This document shows positions 52,392-61,090 of a DNA stretch of 64,000 nucleotides, one piece after another (position 1 is the first letter of the stretch; each line of letters starts with the position of its first letter). Below the pieces are notes generated by a model that saw only the letters and a program-made list of their open reading frames with translations, made no database searches and had not been told where the DNA came from. The translations under genes and the position numbers were made by a program. Source of the stretch: JAPWJZ01 sp966211335 (lineage in GTDB: Bacteria; Pseudomonadota; Alphaproteobacteria; Micavibrionales; UBA2020). The stretch is taken from positions 124,001 through 188,000 of the forward strand of contig CBIHNF010000002.1 of the NCBI GenBank assembly GCA_966211335.1, in the 5' to 3' direction.

Positions 52392-53525
52392 TCAATCCTC
52401 TGCCTTCTCTTTTTTGCCCTTGGTTTTGACGGGGGCGTCATCACCATCGGAATCATCATTGGTTTCTTCGGGGCCGGTCAGCATGGAGTTGGCGACGACG
52501 CCCGCGTTTTCACGCAATTTCTGCTCGATTGCTGCTGCGACCTTCGGGTTTTCCTTCAGGAACTTGCGGGTATTCTCCCGGCCCTGGCCGATGCGCTCGC
52601 CGTCGAAGGCGAACCAGGCGCCCGACTTCTCGACGATGCCGGCATTGACGCCGAGGTCGATGATCTCGCCTTCCTTGGAAATGCCCTCACCGTACATGAT
52701 GTCGAATTCGACGACGCGGAAGGGAGGCGCCATCTTGTTCTTGACCACTTTCACCTTGGTCTGGTTGCCGACGACGACTTCCTTGTCTTTTAGGGAGCCG
52801 ATGCGGCGGATGTCGAGGCGGACGGAGGCGTAGAATTTCAGCGCGTTGCCGCCGGTCGTCGTTTCCGGCGAGCCGAACATGACGCCGATCTTCATGCGGA
52901 TCTGGTTGATGAAGATGACGATGGTGCGCGACTTGGAGATGGTGCCGGTCAGTTTGCGCAGCGCCTGGCTCATCAGGCGGGCTTGCAGACCCATGTGGCT
53001 GTCGCCCATTTCGCCTTCCAGTTCGGCGCGCGGCACGAGGGCGGCGACCGAGTCGACGACGAGAACGTCAATCGCGCCGGAGCGGACGAGCGTATCGCAA
53101 ATTTCCAGCGCCTGTTCGCCGGCGTCGGGCTGGGAGATCAGCAGGTTGTCGATATTGCAGCCGAGCTTCACGGCATAGCCGGGATCAAGCGCGTGTTCCG
53201 CGTCGATAATGGCGCAGGTGCCGCCGGCTTTTTGCGCTTGCGCAATAACCTGCAGGGCGAGGGTGGTTTTGCCCGAGCTTTCCGGTCCGAAAATTTCAAT
53301 AATACGGCCGCGCGGCAGGCCGCCGATGCCAAGGGCGAGGTCGAGGCCGACGGAGCCCGTCGAGACGACTTCAACTTCCTGATGTTCCGCACCGCCGAGC
53401 TTCATGATGGAGCCCTTGCCGAACGCACGCTCGATCTGGCCAAGTGCGGCATCGAGCGCTTTTTGCTTTTCAGCGTTATTCATATCGTTTTTCCCCTCAG
53501 GACGCAGTGCGGTAACAGATGACAT
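52392..53525 (-). CDS. recA: Recombinase A
   Basis: 377 residues. RecA forms the strand-exchange filament and activates LexA cleavage. The Walker A motif is GPESSGKTT, Walker B follows VLVVDSVAAL, and the L2 region has GSPETTTGGNALKFYASVRLDIRR. The acidic C-terminal tail ends in a Lys/Asp-rich segment. The ATG at 53525 has GGGGA seven bases upstream and gives a usual N-terminus; a second ATG at 53483 also has a good GAGGGG site, so two start points are possible. Confidence 0.98.
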   Translation of the reverse strand: MSSVTALRPEGKNDMNNAEKQKALDAALGQIERAFGKGSIMKLGGAEHQEVEVVSTGSVGLDLALGIGGLPRGRIIEIFGPESSGKTTLALQVIAQAQKAGGTCAIIDAEHALDPGYAVKLGCNIDNLLISQPDAGEQALEICDTLVRSGAIDVLVVDSVAALVPRAELEGEMGDSHMGLQARLMSQALRKLTGTISKSRTIVIFINQIRMKIGVMFGSPETTTGGNALKFYASVRLDIRRIGSLKDKEVVVGNQTKVKVVKNKMAPPFRVVEFDIMYGEGISKEGEIIDLGVNAGIVEKSGAWFAFDGERIGQGRENTRKFLKENPKVAAAIEQKLRENAGVVANSMLTGPEETNDDSDGDDAPVKTKGKKEKAED

Positions 53526-53582
53526 TGTTATTCCCCTTTTCTCAGTTTTGCGATGCGGTATCAACCGAAACTTCTTATCTCC

Positions 53583-53610
53583 AATGTACCCTGTCTGTTC
53601 TTTTTTACAA
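53583..53610 (-). promoter_or_regulatory. Predicted recA promoter
   Basis: On the minus strand TTGTAA (complement at 53605-53610), a 16-base spacer and TACATT (complement at 53583-53588), placing the transcript start about 50 bases before the ATG at 53525. Confidence 0.5.
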
Positions 53611-53615
53611 GAACA
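53596..53615. promoter_or_regulatory. Palindrome over the recA promoter, candidate operator
   Basis: Perfect seven-base inverted arms TGTTCTT/AAGAACA with a six-base spacer, covering the predicted -35 hexamer. Just upstream on the minus strand, GTTC-N7-GTTT (53621-53635) differs by one base from the alphaproteobacterial LexA box GTTC-N7-GTTC. Either site could mediate SOS control; the palindrome itself has half-site spacing unlike the classical box. Confidence 0.5.
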
Positions 53616-53774
53616 AAATGAAACAAAAACGGAACATTTATTTTATTAAATGATTTCAATGATAAGCAATGGAACGCGGTCTCTGCTGCAGGGCAAAAAT
53701 AGACGAACGGAACGAAAACGATTTAAGTTTATTGGAGGGGAGCAATGCAGCTGAATTTTTGACAGGAGTTTCCC

Positions 53775-54818
53775 ATGCCAAACCCCACCGCACAGATGCA
53801 GGCCATCCTTGATGCGCATGCCAAAATGGGCCCGCTGGCGATTGAAACGCTCACTCCAGAACAGGCGCGGCTGATTCCGCTGCCGGACCGCGCGGCGGCC
53901 GCCGTGTATGGCCAGAACATCACCAACCGCACTTTTGCCGCGAGCCCGCTGCCGGTGGGCAAGGTCGAGCACCGTCTGGTTGACGGCGCGGAAGGCCAGA
54001 TCATGGCGCGGCTTTATACGCCGAAGGGCGAGGCGCCGCAGGGCGGCTGGCCGGCGGTTGTCTACTTCCATGGCGGCGGCTGGGTGATTGCCAATCTTGA
54101 TACTTATGATGCCTCCGCCCGCGGGCTGTGTGAAGGCGCGCAAGCCATGGTCATTTCCGTCCACTATCGCCAGGCGCCGGAACATAAATGGCCGGCCGCG
54201 CCGAATGACGCCTATGCCGCTTATTTGTGGGTGCATCGCAATGCCCTGCAGCTCGGCATCAATGCCGATAAAATTGCCGTCGCGGGTGAAAGCGCCGGCG
54301 GCAACCTTGCCGCTGTGGTCTCCCTCATGGCGCGCGACAAGGATGATGTGATGCCGGTGCACCAGCTGCTGGTCTATCCTGTCACCGACCTTGTGAACGG
54401 CGTCAAAAGCCAGTCGGCGATTGAAAATGCGATGGCGAAGCCGCTCAATAACGCCATGCTGGACTGGTTCTACGGCCATTACCTTGCCGATAAAAAGGAC
54501 GGTCTCAACCCCTATGCCTCGCCGCTTTACGCCAAATCGCATGCGGCGCTGCCGACGACGACGATCATTCTGGCGCAGATTGACCCTCTGCGATCCGACG
54601 GCGAGGCCTATGCCGACCGCCTCATCAGCGCGGGCGTGCCGGTCAGCATCAAACTGTATGCCGGCGTGACGCATGAATTCTTCGGTATGTCCGGCCTTGT
54701 GTCGGAAGCGACGGAGGCGATGGCCCTTGCGACCGGCGACCTGCGCTCCGCCTTCGACCGTGGCTTTGCGCCGGTGGCGGCGGATAAAGCCATCCTCGGG
54801 CCCATCCTGACCAAGTAA
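53775..54818 (+). CDS. Alpha/beta-hydrolase, HSL-type esterase
   Basis: 347 residues of the hormone-sensitive-lipase group. The oxyanion-hole motif is YFHGGGWVIA; the nucleophile is Ser173 in GESAGGNLA; the acid lies in DPLRSDG and the His in GVTHEFFGM. Likely hydrolyses short-chain esters; natural substrate unknown. CAGGAG lies before the ATG. A strong terminator follows. Monocistronic, diverging from recA with a 249-base gap that holds the recA promoter and nothing else clear. Confidence 0.93.
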   Translation: MPNPTAQMQAILDAHAKMGPLAIETLTPEQARLIPLPDRAAAAVYGQNITNRTFAASPLPVGKVEHRLVDGAEGQIMARLYTPKGEAPQGGWPAVVYFHGGGWVIANLDTYDASARGLCEGAQAMVISVHYRQAPEHKWPAAPNDAYAAYLWVHRNALQLGINADKIAVAGESAGGNLAAVVSLMARDKDDVMPVHQLLVYPVTDLVNGVKSQSAIENAMAKPLNNAMLDWFYGHYLADKKDGLNPYASPLYAKSHAALPTTTIILAQIDPLRSDGEAYADRLISAGVPVSIKLYAGVTHEFFGMSGLVSEATEAMALATGDLRSAFDRGFAPVAADKAILGPILTK

Positions 54819-54836
54819 GCTCTTCTTCCCTTAAAG

Positions 54837-54875
54837 AAAACGGATTTCCCAACAATTTCGGGAAATCCGTTTTTC
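54837..54875 (+). terminator. Intrinsic terminator after the esterase gene
   Basis: A fourteen-base-pair perfect stem AAAACGGATTTCCC/GGGAAATCCGTTTT with a nine-base loop and T-run. Symmetric enough to act on both strands. Confidence 0.88.
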
Positions 54876-54909
54876 TTTTGGCGCGGCGCGGGCTGTGGCA
54901 CAATCGGGC

Positions 54910-55797
54910 ATGGCCGCTTTTACCGATATCATCCGTCAATCGTCCCGCAATACCAAAATCGTCTGGTCGTTGCTTGCCGTGATCATTTTGGCGGATATTG
55001 TGCTGGGCGGTATGGAGGGCCTCTCTGTTGCCCCGCTGCGTTTTTTGCAGGTGCTGGCGGGTACGCTTGTCATGCTGGGGCTTTCATACCTTTATACTTT
55101 CCACCGCAAGGACCCGCGCATCGCGACGCTGACGCATCTGGGCGCGGTGACGCTTGTATTTACGACGGCGGCGGCGGTGTTGAGCTATATCACTGTCATC
55201 TGGGGCCGGCCGCTGATTGACCGCTATCTGGTGCAGATGGATCATTCGCTCGGCTTTGACTGGATCAGCGCCTATGACTGGCTGAAGGTGCATCGCGCGC
55301 TATATATGGTCTTCGGGGTTGCCTATTTCAGCCTGATCCTCCAGATGCTGGTGCTGCTGGTGACGCTAAACTTTTTGCGCATGATGCCGCGCAGCTGGGA
55401 ATTGATGTGGCTGTTCATCATCACCTCGCTGACCTGCGTCATCGTGGGTGCCTTTATGCCGGCGGCCGGGGCCTATGGCTATTTCCAGATCGGCGATGAT
55501 CCTTATGTGCATGCCTTCAGCGCTCTCCGCAACGGTAGCTTGAAGGTGCTTGGGGCGGAGGAGATGCAGGGTGTGGTGCAATTCCCCTCCCTCCATATCG
55601 CGCTCGCGATTGTATTCGCCTATAGCGCACGCGGCGTGAAAATATTGTTTCCGGTTTTTGTGGTGCTAAATATTTTGCTGGCCCTCGGCACGCCGGCCTT
55701 CGGCGGCCACCACCTGACGGATATGATCGCGGGTGCGCTGGTGGCGGTTGCGGCCATTATGGGCATGCGTGCTTATCCGGTCGTCGCGGCGGATTAA
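54910..55797 (+). CDS. PAP2-superfamily membrane phosphatase (inositolphosphotransferase-like)
   Basis: 295 residues with about six membrane spans. PLIDRYLVQMDHSLGFDW, QFPSLHIALAIVFAYS and GGHHLTDMIAGA match the PAP2_3 branch, giving the two catalytic histidines. Such enzymes dephosphorylate or transfer lipid phosphates. The ATG at 54910 is chosen; GTG at 54895 would add five residues and neither has a strong ribosome site. It converges on the dehydrogenase gene with a 4-base overlap of stops. Confidence 0.82.
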   Translation: MAAFTDIIRQSSRNTKIVWSLLAVIILADIVLGGMEGLSVAPLRFLQVLAGTLVMLGLSYLYTFHRKDPRIATLTHLGAVTLVFTTAAAVLSYITVIWGRPLIDRYLVQMDHSLGFDWISAYDWLKVHRALYMVFGVAYFSLILQMLVLLVTLNFLRMMPRSWELMWLFIITSLTCVIVGAFMPAAGAYGYFQIGDDPYVHAFSALRNGSLKVLGAEEMQGVVQFPSLHIALAIVFAYSARGVKILFPVFVVLNILLALGTPAFGGHHLTDMIAGALVAVAAIMGMRAYPVVAAD

Positions 55798-56801
55798 CCG
55801 CGCGAGACGATGTTCTGCGGCTTGCCGTTTATAAATGAATCGATATTGTCGCAGGTCGTGAGAAGGATTTTCTCGACAGCTTCGCGCGTGTAAAAAGCGG
55901 AATGCGGTGTCACAATAACGTTTTTCTGGCTGGCAAGCGCATGGTCGATGGCGAGTGCCTCCAGCGTATGTCGCTGGACGAAAGAAGCGCTGAGGAGTTC
56001 GGCTTCCTCGCGGATGGTGGGTTCTTCCGGCAGCACATCCAGCCCCGCGGCGCGCACCTTGCCGCTTTTGAGCGCCAGCAGCAGTGCCTTGTGATTGATG
56101 AGGGAGCCGCGGCCGGTGTTGATGATGACAACGCCGGTTTTCATGAGAGCGAATTCATCGTCCGACAGCAGATGCGATGTCGCAACGCCGCCCGGCACAT
56201 GCAGGGTGATGATATCGGAAGTCTGCAGCAATTCCTTTAAGCCCGTATAGCGCATGCCAAGGCTGGCGGCGGCGTTTTCCTTCGGCATGGTGTCATAGCC
56301 CAGCAGCTTCATGCCGAAGCCCGCCGCGATCTGCGCTACATGCATGCCAATGGCGCCGGTGCCGACGATGCCGATGGTCTTGCCGTCAAGGTCAAAGCCT
56401 TCAAGACCGCCAAGCGTGAAGTCGCTGTCCTTTGTCCGCCGCGCCGCTTCCGGAATATGCCGGCTGAGGCCGAGGAGCAGGGCGAAGACATGCTCCGCCA
56501 CCGTTTTCTCCCCATAGGACGGCACGTTGGCGACGCGGATGTTATGCGCCCGACAGTAATCAAGGTCGATATGGTCGTAGCCGCTGGAGCGGGTCGCAAT
56601 CATCTTCAGCTGTTTGAAACGCGACAGAATTTTCGCGCTGAGGTCGGAATAGATGAAGCAGGAAATGACCTCCGCATCGGCATATTTTTCCACATTCTTC
56701 TCCGTCAACGGCTCCGCCACCGCATCGAAAACCTCATCTGGCCTCAAGCGTAAAAAAGCGGCGCGCTGATTGTCGTCACATTCGAAGAAGGTTTTTTTCA
56801 T
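55794..56801 (-). CDS. D-2-hydroxyacid dehydrogenase (D-lactate dehydrogenase-like)
   Basis: 335 residues. NAD site GIVGTGAIGMHVAQIAAGFGM; catalytic Arg in INTGRGSL, Glu in LPEEP and His in TPHSAFYT. The N-terminal domain has ATRSSGYDHIDLDYC, typical of D-lactate dehydrogenases. It reduces pyruvate or a related 2-keto acid; exact substrate not shown. It is followed upstream by the host-attachment-family gene, 13 bases from that gene's stop, so both may share a transcript. Confidence 0.9.
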   Translation of the reverse strand: MKKTFFECDDNQRAAFLRLRPDEVFDAVAEPLTEKNVEKYADAEVISCFIYSDLSAKILSRFKQLKMIATRSSGYDHIDLDYCRAHNIRVANVPSYGEKTVAEHVFALLLGLSRHIPEAARRTKDSDFTLGGLEGFDLDGKTIGIVGTGAIGMHVAQIAAGFGMKLLGYDTMPKENAAASLGMRYTGLKELLQTSDIITLHVPGGVATSHLLSDDEFALMKTGVVIINTGRGSLINHKALLLALKSGKVRAAGLDVLPEEPTIREEAELLSASFVQRHTLEALAIDHALASQKNVIVTPHSAFYTREAVEKILLTTCDNIDSFINGKPQNIVSRG

Positions 56802-56814
56802 GGTGCCTGCTGCG

Positions 56815-57315
56815 TTAGAGGAGGTCTTTTAGGTGCTTGGCAAGTTCCTGCGCGTTTTCTTTGGTTAGGTCCTTGTTGAGGTCGTGGGTCACGCGGGCTG
56901 CAAGCGCTTTCGGAAGCAAGCCGCGCAGGCTGCCAAGGGTATGCGGCGGCGCGACGAGAATGATTTCATCAAAGGCTTTTTCCTTTTCCGCCACATCCAG
57001 CCATTCGACAAGACGCTGCGCGAAGGCGATATCGGCATGGTCAGGCTTGTCATCGCGGCTGTGGGTGTGGTCATGCTTGTCGGGGTTGAGGCTTTGCGGC
57101 GCGAACATATGCTCCCCCGCCGATTTCATCTGTTTGCCCTTCGCTTCGGCATGGGAAATTTCCTCGAGGCCCTTCGGCGTTTTGCGGTAGATAAAGGCCT
57201 GTTCGCTGTCGGCCACAACGATCCAAACATGCGGCACTTTGAGGCCGGTATGCGGTTGATGTTCCCCGTCAAAGGCGTGAAAACCCTTATCCGCCAGAAT
57301 GCCTGTAACCTTCAT
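56815..57315 (-). CDS. Host attachment family protein
   Basis: 166 residues of the family annotated 'protein required for attachment to host cells', first noted in Agrobacterium. The C-terminal core FDEIILVAPPHTLGSLRGLLPKAL and VTHDLNKDLTKENAQELAKHL is diagnostic, and the N-terminal HVWIVVADSEQAFIY resembles an eRF1/pelota-like fold. No signal peptide; likely cytoplasmic, so the 'attachment' label may mislead. AAGGA lies eight bases before the ATG at 57315. A TATAAT (complement at 57385-57390) upstream could be its -10. Confidence 0.86.
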   Translation of the reverse strand: MKVTGILADKGFHAFDGEHQPHTGLKVPHVWIVVADSEQAFIYRKTPKGLEEISHAEAKGKQMKSAGEHMFAPQSLNPDKHDHTHSRDDKPDHADIAFAQRLVEWLDVAEKEKAFDEIILVAPPHTLGSLRGLLPKALAARVTHDLNKDLTKENAQELAKHLKDLL

Positions 57316-57430
57316 GATGAAATTCCTTTTCTTGAATGATTGAAGGTCATCAAACAGGTAACGCCGTCTTCTGTCGCCCAAACAATTATAATTAACGCCT
57401 TGCTTTGCGGGCCTCCGGCGCGATTGGCGC

Positions 57431-57850
57431 TTAAACCACAACGCGGCGCTTGTTGTAGCCATAGGCGAAGAGGGGCATCAGGAACAATGGGTCGGACAGC
57501 AGCGCCAGCCAGTTGGCGGTGACGCCGTTGATGTGGAGGTGCGCTGTGGTTGTGTATTCAATCGCGCTCGCCGGCGTTTCGCCGAGCGTCTTCACGAAGT
57601 ACCAAACGCAAAAGCCCACAATCGCAATGCCGATGGACGTGCGAAGGTAGGCTTTCGGCCGGTAGCGTTTGCGGCAGAACGTGTAGAAGACGCCATAGAC
57701 CACGACCGCATAAATCAGCGAATAGGTGAACGTGCTTTTCGCAATGACATCCACCGGCGTCACGTTCAAGGGGCGGATGCAGATGTACTGCACCAGAAAC
57801 CATGCATAGAGGAAGACGAGGACAAGGAGGAATTCACCGAATTTCTGCAT
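57431..57850 (-). CDS. Small polytopic membrane protein coupled to cckA
   Basis: 139 residues, no family recognised. Three or four membrane spans are seen (about residues 5-25, 40-60, 75-92 and 115-132), beginning MQKFGEFLLVLVFLYAWFLVQY. Its ATG overlaps the cckA stop (TGATG), so it is translated with the kinase. A role in placing or sensing for CckA is suggested only by this coupling. Confidence 0.75.
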   Translation of the reverse strand: MQKFGEFLLVLVFLYAWFLVQYICIRPLNVTPVDVIAKSTFTYSLIYAVVVYGVFYTFCRKRYRPKAYLRTSIGIAIVGFCVWYFVKTLGETPASAIEYTTTAHLHINGVTANWLALLSDPLFLMPLFAYGYNKRRVVV

Positions 57851-60354
57851 CAGCCGTTACTTTCCATGACTTCTTTCACCTTGGTCGCCAGCTGCTTCAG
57901 CGTGAAGGGCTTCGGCAGGAAGTAGACGTCGCTGCCCAGGTGCTCCTTGAAGCGGTCTTCCGCATAGCCGGAGATGAAGATGATTTTGATCTGCGGGTAT
58001 TTTTCCTTCACCTGTTTGGCCAGCGTCGTGCCGTCCATTTCAGGCATCATGACGTCGGTGATGAGGATTTCAGGCGTGAATTTCTTCTCTTCCAGAATGC
58101 GTAGGGCGGAAACACCGCCCGGTGCATCCATCACCTGATAACCCTTGTTGGAAAGCGCGCGGGCGGAGAAGGTGCGCACGGCGTCTTCATCTTCGACCAG
58201 CAGGATTTTGGCGGAACCGGTCAGGTCGCTCGTCACCTGTTTCTCTTCGACCGCTTCTGCCTTTTTCGCGCCTTCGACTTCGATATGGCGGGGAAGATAA
58301 ATGCTGAAGATGGTGCCTTTTCCCACCGTCGACTGCACGGAAATAAAACCGCCGGTCTGGTGGACGATGCCGTGCACGGTGGCAAGGCCAAGGCCTGTGC
58401 CTGCGCCGACTTCCTTGGTCGAGAAGAAAGGCTCGAAAATGCGGGTCATGATATCGGGCGCGATGCCGGTGCCGGCGTCTTCCACTTCCGTTACCGCCCA
58501 GTTGCCGGGCGGCAGCGTTTCATCGTTCGAGAGTTTCAGGCCTTGCGGGTTGGCGAGGTTCTGCGTGCGGATAATCAGCTTGCCGCCATTCGGCATCGCG
58601 TCGCGTGCGTTGACGACAAGGTTGATGAGAACCTGCTCCATCTGCCCCTGGTCGGCCTTGATAAGGCTGATGTCGGAGGAGTGCTGCAGGCGCAGCTCGA
58701 TATTCGCGCCGATGAGGCGGCGCAGGAGGTGGGAAAGTTCCGAGAGCACCTCCGCCAGATCCAACACGCGCGGTTGCAATGTCTGCTGGCGGGAGAAGGC
58801 GAGCAGCTGGCGCACCAGGTTGGCGGCGCGGTTGGCGTTTTGCTTGATCTGCATAATGTCCGCAAAGCTAGGGTCGCCGGGCTTGTGGCGCAGCAGCAGC
58901 AGGTCGCAGAAGCCGATCATGGCCGTTAACAGGTTGTTGAAGTCGTGCGCGATACCGCCGGCGAGCTGCCCCACCGCCTGCATCTTCTGGCTTTGGGTGA
59001 ATTGCTTTTCGAGCTTTTTCTGTTCGGTCAGGTCGATGAAGTGGAGCACGAAATTGTCGCCGGAGCGGAACTTGCGGGCATAAAGCTGCGCGATAATTTC
59101 AATGGAGCCTTTGATGGCGACTTCGATAAAGGCAGAGGTTTTATCGCCGCGCGCCAGCTGCTTCAGCCATTCTTCGGCGCGGTGCTGGTCTTCCTTATGG
59201 ATGAAGCTGAGCAGATGCTTGCCGTTGATGGCGCCGACGGGCAGGCGCATCATGGCGGCGAGCGTCGCGTTGGCGTCCGAAATAGAACCGGTTGCGGTCA
59301 GCATGCAGATGCCGACGGGCGCTTCCTCGAACAACCGCTCGAAGCGGTCTTCGGATTCACGCAAGGCCTGCTGCATTTTCTGCTCGGTCGTCAGGTCATA
59401 GACGACGGAGCGGGAAATGACCTTGCCTTCTTCATCCTTGGTGATCGAATGGGTGATGGCGGCCTTGAATACACGGCCGCCCGCGCCCTTCATCAGCGCT
59501 TCGCCGTGCTGGTGATAGCCGCCGTCCTCGAAGCAGTCATAGGGCTTGCCGTCTTTGGGCGGGTTGACGAGGAAGTCATGCAGCTTCGTCTTGCCGATAA
59601 TCGTGCGCGCATCGGCGCCAAGCAGGCGGAGCAGCGTGTCATTTGCAAACTGCAGCTTGCCGTCTTCATCGACGGAGAAGAAGCCGACCGGCGCATTGTC
59701 GGTGAAGTCGCGCAGCTTTTCGCGCTCTTCCCGTATCGCCGCTTCCATCTGGTAGCGGTGGGTGATGTCGTCAAAGCGCCAGTGCACATAGCCCGGCCAG
59801 CCGAGGATGAACTGGCAGGTGACCTGGTACCAGGCCGCCTTGCCGCGCAGCTTGGTCTGTATTTCGGTGGAGGCGGAACCGGCGGGCGCTGCCTTGTTCT
59901 GCAATTCTTCCAGCGTCTTTTCGATTTTCTTTGAGTGCTCGAACAGGCGGGTAAAGGAATGGAGGGATGCTTCGCCCAAACCCTCCACCAGTTTGGCAAA
60001 GCGCGTGTTGGCGTAAATCGTTTCGCCAGCGGGGTCGGTAATCGCGCGCGCCTCGGCGCTTTTTTCCAAAACTTCCGTCAGGATTTTGCGGCTGCGGTCC
60101 GCATCCGAATAGCTGCGGGACAGCAGGAACACGCCGCCGCCGCCGATGAGGCCGACCATATAGATGCCGAAGAACCAGACGCCGATGCTGGATTTATGCA
60201 GCAGGAATAAGGTCGCCATGCTGATGAGGCCATAGGCCGCACCGATGACGAAAAGCATCAGCGCCTTGATGTTGCGCTTGGAGGAAAGGCGGTTCGGGTT
60301 TTCAGGTTTTTTCTCAAGGAAAAAACCGCCTGAATTGGAGGGAGGTGTGTTCAA
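57850..60354 (-). CDS. cckA: Hybrid histidine kinase CckA
   Basis: 834 residues. Two N-terminal membrane helices (about 30-50 and 58-78) are followed by PAS-type domains (about 90-190, 210-320, 335-445), a HisKA domain with His470 in GGIAHDFNNLLTAM, an HATPase domain (VNARDAMPNGG, GTGLGLATVHGIV) and a receiver with Asp767 in ILITDVMMPEMDG. CckA phosphorylates ChpT and then CtrA to control cell cycle and motility in alphaproteobacteria. No ATG fits; TTG at 60354 is the first plausible start. Position beside flagellar genes is typical. Confidence 0.93.
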   Translation of the reverse strand: MNTPPSNSGGFFLEKKPENPNRLSSKRNIKALMLFVIGAAYGLISMATLFLLHKSSIGVWFFGIYMVGLIGGGGVFLLSRSYSDADRSRKILTEVLEKSAEARAITDPAGETIYANTRFAKLVEGLGEASLHSFTRLFEHSKKIEKTLEELQNKAAPAGSASTEIQTKLRGKAAWYQVTCQFILGWPGYVHWRFDDITHRYQMEAAIREEREKLRDFTDNAPVGFFSVDEDGKLQFANDTLLRLLGADARTIIGKTKLHDFLVNPPKDGKPYDCFEDGGYHQHGEALMKGAGGRVFKAAITHSITKDEEGKVISRSVVYDLTTEQKMQQALRESEDRFERLFEEAPVGICMLTATGSISDANATLAAMMRLPVGAINGKHLLSFIHKEDQHRAEEWLKQLARGDKTSAFIEVAIKGSIEIIAQLYARKFRSGDNFVLHFIDLTEQKKLEKQFTQSQKMQAVGQLAGGIAHDFNNLLTAMIGFCDLLLLRHKPGDPSFADIMQIKQNANRAANLVRQLLAFSRQQTLQPRVLDLAEVLSELSHLLRRLIGANIELRLQHSSDISLIKADQGQMEQVLINLVVNARDAMPNGGKLIIRTQNLANPQGLKLSNDETLPPGNWAVTEVEDAGTGIAPDIMTRIFEPFFSTKEVGAGTGLGLATVHGIVHQTGGFISVQSTVGKGTIFSIYLPRHIEVEGAKKAEAVEEKQVTSDLTGSAKILLVEDEDAVRTFSARALSNKGYQVMDAPGGVSALRILEEKKFTPEILITDVMMPEMDGTTLAKQVKEKYPQIKIIFISGYAEDRFKEHLGSDVYFLPKPFTLKQLATKVKEVMESNG

Positions 60355-60410
60355 CGGGTGCCTGCTTTTGTTACCCGCGTATTTTAGCAGGGCAGGCCGC
60401 CATAATCCAG

Positions 60411-61085
60411 TTATGGGTGAAGATTCAGCAGGGTTTTCGCCTTCACGTCGGTCGAATTGAACTGCGTGTCCCAGACGGTGTAGTTGTTGTCCTTCGACCA
60501 GAGCTCGATTTTGGAAATTTCGGCCATGACAAGCTTATAGGTGCGTCCGTCCATCTGGATGGGGTTCGGGTCAGCGCCCTGCGGCGTCAGCGTCATGGTC
60601 AGGCGCACGGTGTTGTCATCCCCCATCTGGCGGGTGATGGAATCCGCCAGCTCCGGCGGGCATTTCAGCCACTGGTAGCTGGCAACGCCGTTGGGAATCA
60701 GGGCATAGCGCTGACCCATATATGTATAATTGAAATAAGTCATGTCGTTGAAGTTCTGGACGAGGAAGCCCTTGCCCAGCGGGCTGTAGGCGGTGATTTT
60801 GGCCTTCACATCCAGCACAATCGGCTCCGTCACCGTCAGCAGGTTGTAGGTGTCGTACATCTTCTCGACTTCGTCCTTCAGGTACTGCGGACGGTCGTAC
60901 ATTTCGGTCTTGTTATAGCCGGGGGAGCTGCGCACCCATTGCTCGAAGGCCGGTGTCTTGTTGAGCAGCTTTTCGTAGAGCATGGCGACGTAAATGCCTT
61001 GCGTGAGATCAGGCTTCTTGCCGCTGGCTTCAGCGGTTGTCGTCAGCAGCAAAAGGATGGCGAGTGCGGCGAGGAGGGGGCGCAT
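60411..61085 (-). CDS. Exported uncharacterised protein (DUF4852-like)
   Basis: 224 residues with a signal peptide (residues 1-20, ending AEAS). The mature part (LTQGIYVAMLYEKLLNKTPAFEQW, AKITAYSPLGKGFLVQNF, VRLTMTLTPQGADPNP) is soluble and beta-rich. It loosely recalls the DUF4852 family, but I am not certain. It lies between flhB (5 bases downstream of its stop) and cckA in a flagellar operon, so a motility-linked periplasmic role is possible. Confidence 0.72.
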   Translation of the reverse strand: MRPLLAALAILLLLTTTAEASGKKPDLTQGIYVAMLYEKLLNKTPAFEQWVRSSPGYNKTEMYDRPQYLKDEVEKMYDTYNLLTVTEPIVLDVKAKITAYSPLGKGFLVQNFNDMTYFNYTYMGQRYALIPNGVASYQWLKCPPELADSITRQMGDDNTVRLTMTLTPQGADPNPIQMDGRTYKLVMAEISKIELWSKDNNYTVWDTQFNSTDVKAKTLLNLHP

Positions 61086-61090
61086 GTGAA

